A DNA stretch of 64,000 bases from Exiguobacterium sp. Leaf196 (GTDB taxonomy: Bacteria > Bacillota > Bacilli > Exiguobacteriales > Exiguobacteriaceae), in NCBI RefSeq assembly GCF_001423965.1, contig NZ_LMPV01000008.1, positions 62,001 through 126,000 on the forward strand, written 5' to 3'. How positions within the stretch are numbered: the first letter of the stretch is position 1; the number at the start of each line of letters is the position of its first letter. Positions 41,448 through 49,047 of the stretch are shown here, piece by piece. The notes under the pieces were generated by a model, which saw nothing but the letters and a program-made list of their open reading frames with translations, did not search any database and was not told the DNA's origin. A program made the translations under genes and the position numbers.

Positions 41448-42195
41448 ACACAAACCACTCATTCATCATTTGACGAACACAGTCACGATCAATGATTGCG
41501 CCAATGTCACACTCGCCGTTGGCGCATCTCCAGTCATGGCGGAGGATATTCGCGAAGTGGAAGAGATGGTTCGACTTGCGCAAGCTCTTGTCTTGAACAT
41601 TGGAACAATTGATGCAGACATGCAAGCAGCTCAACGACTCGCCGCAAGCGAAGCGAGACGCTTGAACGTTCCGATCATCCTTGATCCAGTTGGAGCGGGA
41701 GCTACATCATTGCGTACGTCCTTTTCAAAAGAATTGAGTAGACTCGGATGTACGGTCGTTAAAGGAAATGCTTCAGAAATCAAGACATTGCTTGGGGAGA
41801 ATGGACGAACAAAAGGAGTCGATGCTGCTAGTGATGAGATCATGGATCGAGAAATCATTCGTGCATTCGCTCGTAAACAAAAGTCCGTCATTGTCGTCAC
41901 AGGTCCAATCGACTACATCACGGACGGCATGCGCGAAGTGGAACTACAAGTAGGTACGCCGCGTCTCGGAGACGTCACAGGTACGGGGTGTATGACAGCT
42001 TCTTTGATTGCGAGTTTTCTTGGTGCAGGATATTCTGCGTTTGAGGCAGCAGTCCACGGAACATTTATCATGGGAAAAGCAGGAGAACAGGCAGCATCAG
42101 AAAAAGGTCTAGGTAATTTCAAACGAGAGTTGTTCAATGCAATCAGTCTGATGACGGAGCAAGATTTGATGGAGGTGGTAGAACATGTCAATTGA
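41428..42195 (+). CDS. thiM: Hydroxyethylthiazole kinase
   Basis: A 255-aa kinase that phosphorylates the thiazole alcohol in thiamine salvage. It has HLTNTVTINDCANVTLAVGASPVM, LDPVGAGAT, the KGNASEI segment and the nucleotide/anion-hole motif GDVTGTGCMTASLIA. The ATG at 41428 lies inside the thiD end behind TTGGAGG; overlap of 20 bases means coupled translation. A longer in-frame stretch upstream lies entirely in thiD and is rejected. Overlaps thiE by 11 bases. Confidence 0.95.
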   Translation: MFTTILKHKPLIHHLTNTVTINDCANVTLAVGASPVMAEDIREVEEMVRLAQALVLNIGTIDADMQAAQRLAASEARRLNVPIILDPVGAGATSLRTSFSKELSRLGCTVVKGNASEIKTLLGENGRTKGVDAASDEIMDREIIRAFARKQKSVIVVTGPIDYITDGMREVELQVGTPRLGDVTGTGCMTASLIASFLGAGYSAFEAAVHGTFIMGKAGEQAASEKGLGNFKRELFNAISLMTEQDLMEVVEHVN

Positions 42196-42823
42196 TTATT
42201 CCATTTATGCGGTGACAGATCGTCGATATCATCCGGGAGTTGCAATCGAAACGGTCGTTGAAGAAGCGATTTTAGGTGGTGCAACGATTATACAATTACG
42301 GGAAAAAACAGCGCAGGGAAAGGAATTCTTCGAACAGGCAGTCCGGTTAAAGAGATTGACGGATCGTCATGATGTTCCTTTGATTATCAATGACCGAATT
42401 GATATTGCGTTACTTGTCGGAGCTGGTTTGCATATCGGACAAGAAGATATTCCTCTAACCGCAGCGCGACGTCTCTTACCGAACACTGTGATCGGCGTAT
42501 CGGTAGCAACCGTCGCGCAAGCGATTGAAGCAGAACGAGATGGAGCATCTTATTTAGGTGTAGGTTCTCTATTTGCGACGTCATCGAAAGCAGACGCCGA
42601 CTCGATGTCACACACGATGCTTCAAGCGATTCGCGAAGCCGTGCGCTTACCTTTAATCGGCATTGGTGGAATTACGGCAACGAATGTCGCTTCTCTTCCT
42701 ATCCCATTAGAAGGATATGCGGTCATCTCGGAAATTTTTGCTAAAGAAGATCGACGACGTGCTGCACAACATATGACAGATGCTGTATGGGAATGGCATC
42801 AATCTCTTCAGAACAGGGTATAA
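42185..42823 (+). CDS. thiE: Thiamine-phosphate synthase
   Basis: A 212-aa TIM-barrel enzyme joining HMP-PP and thiazole phosphate to thiamine phosphate. Motifs: YAVTDRRYHPG, IIQLREKTAQGKEF, LIINDRIDIAL, LHIGQEDIP, YLGVGSLFATSSKADAD and LIGIGGITATN. A strong GGAGGTGG lies in the end of thiM. Third gene of the TPP-controlled operon. There is no thiazole synthesis gene here, so this locus is salvage-type. Confidence 0.95.
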   Translation: MSIDYSIYAVTDRRYHPGVAIETVVEEAILGGATIIQLREKTAQGKEFFEQAVRLKRLTDRHDVPLIINDRIDIALLVGAGLHIGQEDIPLTAARRLLPNTVIGVSVATVAQAIEAERDGASYLGVGSLFATSSKADADSMSHTMLQAIREAVRLPLIGIGGITATNVASLPIPLEGYAVISEIFAKEDRRRAAQHMTDAVWEWHQSLQNRV

Positions 42824-42843
42824 TCCGTTCAGAGGTGATTGTA

Positions 42844-43278
42844 TTGAAATGGCAGACGATCCGTTTTCGGGGCTATTGGATCCGGTATCGATTGGAACCA
42901 CAAATCATTCGCGTGGATAATCGGGGGATCTACCATTTGGGGAAAATTTTATTTCCGCGTCCTAATCGTGTATCTTATGAAATGGCTCTCTTGCTGAAGG
43001 AAAAGTATGAAAGACGCTACAAACGTCCGTTGTATATCAAGACAAGTTCGATCGCTACAGAAATTTGGGGACACACCCACTTAGACATCTATTATCGAAT
43101 ACTGCTTCGTCTCCCGATTCCTGCTCGATTACGTAAGCGTTATAGGAATCGATTGGAGAGTACGAAGATCATCGATATCGGTGTACGTGCGGTCGATCAA
43201 AATCGAATCGTTTGGGATATCGGTGATTACGTAGGGGGATGGTTTGTATTTTGGCTCATTCGTAGGCGGATGCGCTGA
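42844..43278 (+). CDS. Hypothetical basic protein, unknown function
   Basis: A 144-aa protein rich in Arg, Tyr, Trp and Ile (KWQTIRFRGYWIRYRLEPQ, RLPIPARLRKRYRNRLE, VGGWFVFWLIRRRMR). I recognise no domain. There is no signal peptide, though the C-terminal WFVFWLI is hydrophobic. The start is a TTG at 42844 with AGAGGTGA 6 bases upstream; an ATG at 42787 lies inside thiE. It begins 20 bases after thiE, so it probably belongs to the thi transcript, but a thiamine role is only guilt by association. Confidence 0.6.
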   Translation: MKWQTIRFRGYWIRYRLEPQIIRVDNRGIYHLGKILFPRPNRVSYEMALLLKEKYERRYKRPLYIKTSSIATEIWGHTHLDIYYRILLRLPIPARLRKRYRNRLESTKIIDIGVRAVDQNRIVWDIGDYVGGWFVFWLIRRRMR

Positions 43279-43336
43279 ACTTGCAAATGTCCTGTTTCTC
43301 ATGGTGCAATATAGAAATAGAAACGAGGTGACGGAC

Positions 43337-43705
43337 ATGGACATTCCCCGTTGTGAAACGATTGCTATTGATGAACAGCGTGCGTCTGAGATTGGACAAG
43401 TCGTTGATACGATTCCGACGCTTGAAATCGGAAAATTATTTAAGATCCTTTCAGATGCGACACGACTACGAATCGTTTATGCGTTGACGATCGAAGAGGA
43501 ATTGTGCGTTTGTGACGTCTCTGCTTCTGTCGACTGCTCGATTGCGACAGCATCTCATCATCTTCGCTCCCTGTTGAAACAAGGGCTCGTCAAGTTTCGT
43601 AAAGATGGAAAAGTCGTGTATTATTCTTTAGATGACCATCATGTGTCGTCGCTTGTTCATATGGCGATGGAGCATGTACAAGAGGGAAAAGCAGTATCTG
43701 AATAA
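43337..43705 (+). CDS. ArsR/SmtB family metal-type regulator (CadC-like)
   Basis: A 122-aa winged-helix repressor. The DNA-binding core is SDATRLRIVYAL, then ELCVCDVSASVDCSIATASHHLRSLLKQGLV and a KDGKVVYYSL wing. The ELCVCD motif (Cys57, Cys59) in the alpha-3 helix, plus an N-terminal Cys6, matches the metal-sensing site of CadC/ArsR types that detect Cd, Pb or As. No metal exporter gene is next to it, which is unusual. GAGGTGA lies 7 bases before the ATG. It stands at the end of the thi gene series before a strong terminator. Confidence 0.87.
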   Translation: MDIPRCETIAIDEQRASEIGQVVDTIPTLEIGKLFKILSDATRLRIVYALTIEEELCVCDVSASVDCSIATASHHLRSLLKQGLVKFRKDGKVVYYSLDDHHVSSLVHMAMEHVQEGKAVSE

Positions 43706-43710
43706 TTTTT

Positions 43711-43756
43711 AGAGTAAACGAAAAGCGCAGCTTTGGCTGCGCTTTTCGTTTACTCT
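43711..43756. terminator. Long bidirectional terminator
   Basis: A perfect 21-bp stem (AGAGTAAACGAAAAGCGCAG and complement) with a TTTG loop. The stop codon of the convergent minus-strand gene lies inside its right arm. Confidence 0.85.
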
Positions 43757-44388
43757 AAGGACGATTCGTCTGACTTGTTAGGTGCGAACCGGTGGGAAAA
43801 AAAGATCGTCGCACTAATTAATAAAAAGGACAGAATAGAGAGACTGAGACACATCCATTTATATGTAGCGACTAAAGTATCTGATTGTTGTAATTTTGCT
43901 TGAAGTGTCTTATACAAATCATCTTTCACACGAGATAAGTCCTCGAGAATCGTTTGTGTCGTTTGCGTCGTTTGTTTGGCAAGGCGCTTTGCTGCCGTTG
44001 GACTCTGACGCTCATAGACGACGAATACTCGTTCAATCTCGGACTCCCAGACATTATTGCGACGTAGTAAATCCTTGATTGCTCCTGGCGTGGTCGACGA
44101 TTGATTTAGACTGTTTCGTAAATCATGAATTTTAGAAGTAGAAAAGTAATACTGTTCGAGATAACGACTATCTTCATACAATAAAAGACCACGCACCGCA
44201 TTGGCACGATCTCGGTTATGTTCAACCAACTGGTCCACTTGATTGATTAACGGTATGTCATGATCCTTCATTTGCTCTGTTATCGTTGCAATCGTCCGAT
44301 AACCGGATAGGGCGTAAATGATTGGGATAGAAGCGAATAAACTGATCAAAAGGATCAGCAGAATACGCTGACGCCAAAGTGAGTGCAT
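43750..44388 (-). CDS. Orphan membrane sensor domain (4-helix-bundle, CHASE3-like)
   Basis: A 212-aa protein: transmembrane helix 1 (about 8-28), an extracytoplasmic all-helical domain (about 35-175) with a heptad-like pattern, transmembrane helix 2 (about 176-198) and only 14 residues after it. The fold looks like the periplasmic four-helix-bundle sensor of chemoreceptors and CHASE3 proteins, but no HAMP, kinase, GGDEF or MCP output domain follows. It may be a partner subunit or regulator; function unknown. AAAGGAATG is about 8 bases before the ATG. Confidence 0.65.
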   Translation of the reverse strand: MHSLWRQRILLILLISLFASIPIIYALSGYRTIATITEQMKDHDIPLINQVDQLVEHNRDRANAVRGLLLYEDSRYLEQYYFSTSKIHDLRNSLNQSSTTPGAIKDLLRRNNVWESEIERVFVVYERQSPTAAKRLAKQTTQTTQTILEDLSRVKDDLYKTLQAKLQQSDTLVATYKWMCLSLSILSFLLISATIFFSHRFAPNKSDESSLE

Positions 44389-44559
44389 GCAATCATTCCT
44401 TTAAATAAATAGACATGTCATAAGCTTAACTACTATCGCAAAAAAAGTGAAGCCTGTCCATTTTTTGAATAGGGAGAAGAAAGTAAAAAAATCAGTATTC
44501 CTAATAAAAAAGCAGGAAAGCTGGTGCAATACGAGAAGCTGTTTTAAAGTAAACGAAAT

Positions 44560-44585
44560 AGAAAAAGCACAGCTAGGCTGCGCTT
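44560..44585 (-). terminator. Terminator of the YitT gene
   Basis: On the minus strand AAGCGCAGC pairs with GCTGTGCTT (one wobble) over 3 nt, followed by T residues. Its flanks resemble the terminator at 43711. Confidence 0.7.
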
Positions 44586-44589
44586 GAGT

Positions 44590-45456
44590 TTAAAACGAAT
44601 ACGAATGTTCCTTATAATTCCCAAAAACAGTATGGATTTCTGAGAACGTAACGAACGCGTTAGGTTCGACAGAAGAAACGATTTCTTGCAAACGGACGAT
44701 TTCATTATTTTGAACGACGACATAGACCATTTTCTTCGTTCGGTTGGAGTATCCTCCCCGTGCATCAAGGATCGTCACACCACGACCAAGTTCTTTTGTA
44801 ATGACTTCATTTATTTCATCCGCCTTTTCGCAAATAATGATACATTGCTTAGAAGCGGAATAAAAACTGTAAACCGTTTGAAGAGCTTTGGCGCGAACGA
44901 AGCTCATGATAAGAGCATACATAACGTGTTTCAAATCGAAGACCCACCATACCAAGATATAGATGACGAGATCTTGCATCAGAAATATGCGAGGAAGTGG
45001 CCAATTATGAAAACGAGCAAAGAAAAACTTTCCAAGAATATCGAGTCCACCTGTCGATGCGCCACCAAAGAAAATCAATGCCATTGCAAGACCAGAGACT
45101 AGACCGGCAAAGATGGAGGCAACAAGCGGATCATTCAACGACTCGGGAACGATCTGAGTCGGAATCCAGTCGATTAAAAAAGAAGAGGCAACGACAATGA
45201 TGCCAGATAAGAACATGAATCGCTTTCGTAAGAAACGGAAACCTAAAAGGAAAAGGGGAATGTTTAAGAGCAATTGGGTTAATCCGATTGGAGTGTGGAA
45301 AAGCTCTTGAATGACAAGCGTGATCCCCATGATACCACCTGATCCGATATCATTTGGAGATAGTAGTAAGCTGATGTACAGGGAATACAGCAACGTACCT
45401 ATGATTAAAAAACTGATTTTTTCAACTCTCTTTTTCTGTGGGTGTGTTGTAGTCAT
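44590..45456 (-). CDS. yitT: YitT family membrane protein (DUF161 + DUF2179)
   Basis: A 288-aa protein with five to six helices (about 15-195), family signature GSGGIMGITLVIQ and FFGGASTGGLDILGKFF, and a C-terminal cytoplasmic DUF2179 domain (about 205-285, ELGRGVTILDARGGYSNRTKKMVYVVV). Function is unknown. The ATG at 45456 has no ribosome site of its own within reach. It overlaps the stop of an 8-codon frame that does (see 45453-45479), so its translation is likely coupled. Confidence 0.85.
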   Translation of the reverse strand: MTTTHPQKKRVEKISFLIIGTLLYSLYISLLLSPNDIGSGGIMGITLVIQELFHTPIGLTQLLLNIPLFLLGFRFLRKRFMFLSGIIVVASSFLIDWIPTQIVPESLNDPLVASIFAGLVSGLAMALIFFGGASTGGLDILGKFFFARFHNWPLPRIFLMQDLVIYILVWWVFDLKHVMYALIMSFVRAKALQTVYSFYSASKQCIIICEKADEINEVITKELGRGVTILDARGGYSNRTKKMVYVVVQNNEIVRLQEIVSSVEPNAFVTFSEIHTVFGNYKEHSYSF

Positions 45457-45479
45457 GGCATTATGATGAGTGACCTCAT
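45453..45479 (-). CDS. 8-aa leader peptide coupled to yitT
   Basis: ATG behind AGAAGGAGG reads MRSLIIMP and ends in TGA, which overlaps the yitT start as ATGA. It supplies the only good ribosome site in front of yitT. Confidence 0.5.
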   Translation of the reverse strand: MRSLIIMP

Positions 45480-45592
45480 GCTCCTCCTTCTGTGAGTATC
45501 TGCCTGCAAGGGTACGCCCATATGCATAAAATTTCAACCCTTCTTATGAAAAAAGATGAAAAAGGGTAAGTTTTTTTAGGAAGGTGATGAAA

Positions 45593-46195
45593 ATGAAGAA
45601 AACATTCTTGATTATAGGCTGTATTTGTTTAGGCGTATTGGTGGGGATTCGTCTTTTTCAACAACCAGACGAAGAAAACCAACGATCTATTTGGCATGAT
45701 GGTGATCTCGTAGCGAGACAAGTCGGTGCTTCCATGATGAATACGGTAGCTGTTCGCCAATTAGCTGAACAACTCCCGTTTTCATCAGAATTAAAACAGA
45801 TAGATATCGAAGGAGAGTCGTTACGTCTCGCTTATGACGTCACAGGCAAAGAGCGGCGTGCTTGGATCGGGACCGATACTGGTACATTACAAGTGAATCA
45901 GGATTTCTTGAACGCTCGCTTATCAAAAGTACTTATGCATCATACGCTCGTTTTATTTTCGACGATTCCTGACTTGACCAATCTTGAAATTCACTATACC
46001 GATCCCTATTCGAAAGCTGATTTTAAGATAGATCGTAGCGCGTTCGACATCTATACACCATCTGACATCGAACGCGCTACGTCATCGTCTGGACGTTTTA
46101 ATCGTGTCGTCATCGATGGATATGTGCTTGATGCCTCCAGACGACAAACCTTTTTCGAGCGTTTCGCATCAGGATTTTCGATTCAAACTAATTAA
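45593..46195 (+). CDS. Membrane-anchored hypothetical protein
   Basis: A 200-aa protein with an N-terminal transmembrane or signal segment (about 3-20, TFLIIGCICLGVLVGIRLF) and an extracellular part. That part includes ARQVGASMMNTVAVRQLAEQLPF, a beta-rich centre (LEIHYTDPYSKADF) and no Cys. I do not recognise the family. Three start codons exist; the ATG at 45593 has the best spacing (8) from AGGAAGG. No terminator is evident; the following 183 bp hold the Rex box of ywcJ. Confidence 0.6.
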   Translation: MKKTFLIIGCICLGVLVGIRLFQQPDEENQRSIWHDGDLVARQVGASMMNTVAVRQLAEQLPFSSELKQIDIEGESLRLAYDVTGKERRAWIGTDTGTLQVNQDFLNARLSKVLMHHTLVLFSTIPDLTNLEIHYTDPYSKADFKIDRSAFDIYTPSDIERATSSSGRFNRVVIDGYVLDASRRQTFFERFASGFSIQTN

Positions 46196-46340
46196 TTGTA
46201 TAAAGCAAGAAAAGGCATTTTTCACAATCTCGACACAATGATATCGTTTACATCTCGTTCTTTTATGAAAACGATAAAACAGGTCGATTCAAGACTTGAA
46301 CATCTCTTAAGATGGAAGTATCATAATAAATGAATAAACA

Positions 46341-46358
46341 TTGTGAAGTGTTGAACAA
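46341..46358. promoter_or_regulatory. Rex box of ywcJ
   Basis: TTGTGAA-GTGT-TGAACAA matches the Rex operator TTGTGAAN4TTCACAA at 12 of 14 fixed bases. It lies 21 bases before ywcJ. Rex senses NADH/NAD+ and controls ywcJ in B. subtilis. Confidence 0.7.
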
Positions 46359-46378
46359 AAGAAAGAGAGGTTTCTACA

Positions 46379-47215
46379 ATGAACGAGGTAGAAGCATTAG
46401 AAGGATTACGGAATAAAGCAATCAAGTCGACACGTATGCTACAACTGCGTCCTCTCGAATACTTAGTTCGTGCCATGTTAGCGGGGATATTCATTGGATT
46501 TGCAATCATTTTTACCTTAAAAGCAATTAATGGGCTGTATATGGCAGAATCACCTGTCGCGACACTTGTCGGTGGATTGACGTTCGGAGTGGCACTCGTC
46601 TTGATCGTTTATGGCGGTGCAGAACTGTTTACAGGGAATACGATGTACTTCACGACGGCAACGATGCGCGGCTATACAACGAATATGGATACGATGAAGG
46701 TCTGGCTGGTTTGTCTGATCGGAAATGGTCTTGGAGGATTAGCATTCGCACTACTCTTCTCTCAAACAGGTATCTTACAGGAACTTGGAATGAACAATTG
46801 GTTGTTTGCTGTATCGGAAACAAAAATTCATCATTCGACGTGGGAAATCTTTACTCGGGCAATCTTCTGTAACTGGATGGTCTGTTTAGCAATTTTCATT
46901 CCGAAGAACATGAAGAATGAGTTAGCGCAAATCATGATGATGATGGTACTTGTCGCAGTCTTCTTCGCATCAGGATTTGATCATGTCATCGCAAATATGG
47001 CATTGTTCTCTATCGCATTAATCGTGCCACATCCGGATACGATTACGTTTGCAGGAGCCATGCACAATCTTTTACCGGCTTTAGCTGGGAATATCATCGG
47101 TGGAGCAGTCTTCATGGGAATGATTTATACGTGGTTGAATAAAGAAAAACTAGAAATAGATGAATCACGTCAATCTACGGCACCGGTTCATATCGCTTCT
47201 AAACAAAATGCATAA
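46379..47215 (+). CDS. ywcJ: Formate/nitrite transporter family channel (YwcJ-like)
   Basis: A 278-aa FNT-family membrane protein with six helices forming pentameric anion channels for formate, nitrite or similar. The FNT motifs are visible: GGAELFTGNTM in the first repeat and RAIFCNWMVCLAIF with FDHVIANMALF (central His) in the second. AAGAGAGG lies 9 bases before the ATG. A Rex-type operator precedes it, fitting induction when NADH builds up during oxygen limitation. Monocistronic, with a palindromic terminator. Confidence 0.9.
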   Translation: MNEVEALEGLRNKAIKSTRMLQLRPLEYLVRAMLAGIFIGFAIIFTLKAINGLYMAESPVATLVGGLTFGVALVLIVYGGAELFTGNTMYFTTATMRGYTTNMDTMKVWLVCLIGNGLGGLAFALLFSQTGILQELGMNNWLFAVSETKIHHSTWEIFTRAIFCNWMVCLAIFIPKNMKNELAQIMMMMVLVAVFFASGFDHVIANMALFSIALIVPHPDTITFAGAMHNLLPALAGNIIGGAVFMGMIYTWLNKEKLEIDESRQSTAPVHIASKQNA

Positions 47216-47217
47216 TG

Positions 47218-47247
47218 AAAAAGCAGCTGTCGCGACAGCTGCTTTTT
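47218..47247. terminator. Palindromic bidirectional terminator
   Basis: AAAAAGCAGCTGTCG followed directly by its complement, a 30-bp perfect palindrome, between convergent genes. Confidence 0.85.
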
Positions 47248-47250
47248 CAT

Positions 47251-47670
47251 TCATTCCATATGTTGAAAGCGATCAACATCTGCGGCGAGTTCTTCGTAAA
47301 TCGTCTCGACGATTTGTGCGTCATCAAAGAGTCCGAGGACGTTATCGTCCGGTAAGGCGTCAACAGGAGACGTAAAGTACAGAACTGCCGTTAGCAATAA
47401 TTGTTCTTGCTCCGCATGCATCTCGAATTTTTTCTGATAGAGGGCACGAAGCATTTCGAGTAGTTGTTTTAATTGGAAATAAAGGACGAGTTCTGCCTCG
47501 CGTTCGATATCAGAACTTTCCGTAGACGCGATATCTTGTGTCAGATGTGCGAGTCCGATTTCTGCTCGAATCAACAATTCTTGTTGTGCTTTTTCATCAC
47601 CGACGAGATCGAGTGCCTGTCGGTGAAAATACGTATAAGCTGATTTAAAATCTCCGGGTGTGAATTCCAT
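47251..47670 (-). CDS. DUF1232 (YkvA-like) protein
   Basis: A 139-aa soluble protein, mostly helical and acidic. The C-terminal part (about 95-125), LLLTAVLYFTSPVDALPDDNVLGLFDDAQIV, matches the DUF1232/YkvA signature (S-P-x-D-x-x-P-D ... D-D). Here the usual short hydrophobic domain is preceded by about 90 extra helical residues. Function unknown. AGGAGG lies 7-8 bases before the ATG. Confidence 0.75.
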   Translation of the reverse strand: MEFTPGDFKSAYTYFHRQALDLVGDEKAQQELLIRAEIGLAHLTQDIASTESSDIEREAELVLYFQLKQLLEMLRALYQKKFEMHAEQEQLLLTAVLYFTSPVDALPDDNVLGLFDDAQIVETIYEELAADVDRFQHME

Positions 47671-47768
47671 GATGATGCCTCCTTCTCTTCTCTTTCTAGT
47701 TTCGCCTTATTTCTTGCAAAATTGCAACTATTTCGTGAAAATAAAGATACAAGAAAGGGGATTACATA

Positions 47769-48992
47769 ATGCCGACACAAGCAGAATTACAACAGTACGC
47801 GTCTTTAGCAGTGCGTACCGGGATCAATCTACAGCCAGGACAACAACTTGAGGTGCGAGCGGGAATCGAGAACTTACCACTTGTTCGCGAAATCACACGT
47901 GTAGCATATGAAGTAGGTGCTACGCAAGTATATGTACAATGGTCAGATGATGAGATGACGAAAATCCGTTATTTTGATGCACCAGAAGACTCGTTTGATA
48001 CATTCCCGGATTGGTTAAAAGCACGTTACGATCAGCTTGCAGAAGAAAAAACAGCATTCTTATCGGTCGTCAGCGAAGATCCAGATTTATTAAATGGTGT
48101 TGATTCAAGTCGAATCGCGCGTGCGAATAAAGCAGCTGGTATTGCTCTCGCCAATTGGCGAAAGTTCGTCATGAGTGACAATGTCAGCTGGTGTGTCGTA
48201 GCAGCACCTTCTGAAAGCTGGGCGAAGAAAGTATTCCCTGATGCAGAGGAACCGATTGAGGAACTGTGGGCAGCTATTTTGAAGGCAACACGTGCTGATC
48301 AAGCGGATCCGGTTGCTGCATGGGCGGATCATGATCATAATCTGCGTTCAAAAGCGAAATTCCTGACAGAGAAGAAATACAAAACATTGCATTATACAGC
48401 GCCAGGAACAGAGTTATCAATTGAATTACCAGAACGTCACGTTTGGTTAGGTGGCGGTGGTCCGAATGCAGATGGTGTTGATTTTATCGCGAATCTGCCG
48501 ACTGAAGAAGTGTTCACATTACCGAAGAAGACAGGTGTTAACGGTCATGTCTCGAGTACGAAACCACTCAGCTACAGTGGTAACTTGATTGATGAATTTA
48601 CTCTTTGGTTCGAGGACGGAAAAATCGTCAAAGCGGAAGCGAAACAGGGGCAAGAAGCATTGGATGATTTAATTTCACTCGATGAAGGTGCCCGGTATCT
48701 CGGAGAAGTCGCGCTCGTACCACATCGTTCTCCGATTTCTGATTCAGGTATTTTATTCTACAATACGTTGTTTGATGAGAATGCTTCGTGCCACTTAGCG
48801 ATTGGTCGTGCGTACTCGACGTGTCTTGAAAATGGTCCCAGTCTTTCAGCGGAAGAACTAGAAGCACAAGGTGCGAACGACTCGATGACGCATGTCGACT
48901 TCATGATTGGATCCGCGGATCTATCAATTGAGGGAGAACTTGCAGACGGGACGCGTGAATCAGTCATGCGTGACGGAAACTGGTCGATCTAA
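47769..48992 (+). CDS. M29 family aminopeptidase (AmpS/PepS)
   Basis: A 407-aa metalloaminopeptidase of family M29. Metal ligands can be placed in FTLPKKTGVNGHV (EEVF..), LGEVALVPHRSPI (Glu and His), FDENASCHLAIG (Glu, His) and the final THVDFMIGSADLSIEG (His, Asp). Length is typical. It acts in cytoplasmic peptide turnover. AAGGGG lies 9 bases before the ATG. Monocistronic with a strong terminator. Confidence 0.92.
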   Translation: MPTQAELQQYASLAVRTGINLQPGQQLEVRAGIENLPLVREITRVAYEVGATQVYVQWSDDEMTKIRYFDAPEDSFDTFPDWLKARYDQLAEEKTAFLSVVSEDPDLLNGVDSSRIARANKAAGIALANWRKFVMSDNVSWCVVAAPSESWAKKVFPDAEEPIEELWAAILKATRADQADPVAAWADHDHNLRSKAKFLTEKKYKTLHYTAPGTELSIELPERHVWLGGGGPNADGVDFIANLPTEEVFTLPKKTGVNGHVSSTKPLSYSGNLIDEFTLWFEDGKIVKAEAKQGQEALDDLISLDEGARYLGEVALVPHRSPISDSGILFYNTLFDENASCHLAIGRAYSTCLENGPSLSAEELEAQGANDSMTHVDFMIGSADLSIEGELADGTRESVMRDGNWSI

Positions 48993-48998
48993 ACGAAT

Positions 48999-49033
48999 AA
49001 AAAGGTGAGTCCGAATACTGGGCTCACCTTTTC
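48999..49033. terminator. Terminator of the M29 aminopeptidase gene
   Basis: AAAAGGTGAG pairs with CTCACCTTTT over a 12-nt loop; T and A flanks allow use in both directions. Confidence 0.8.
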
Positions 49034-49047
49034 TGATTAGATTATTA

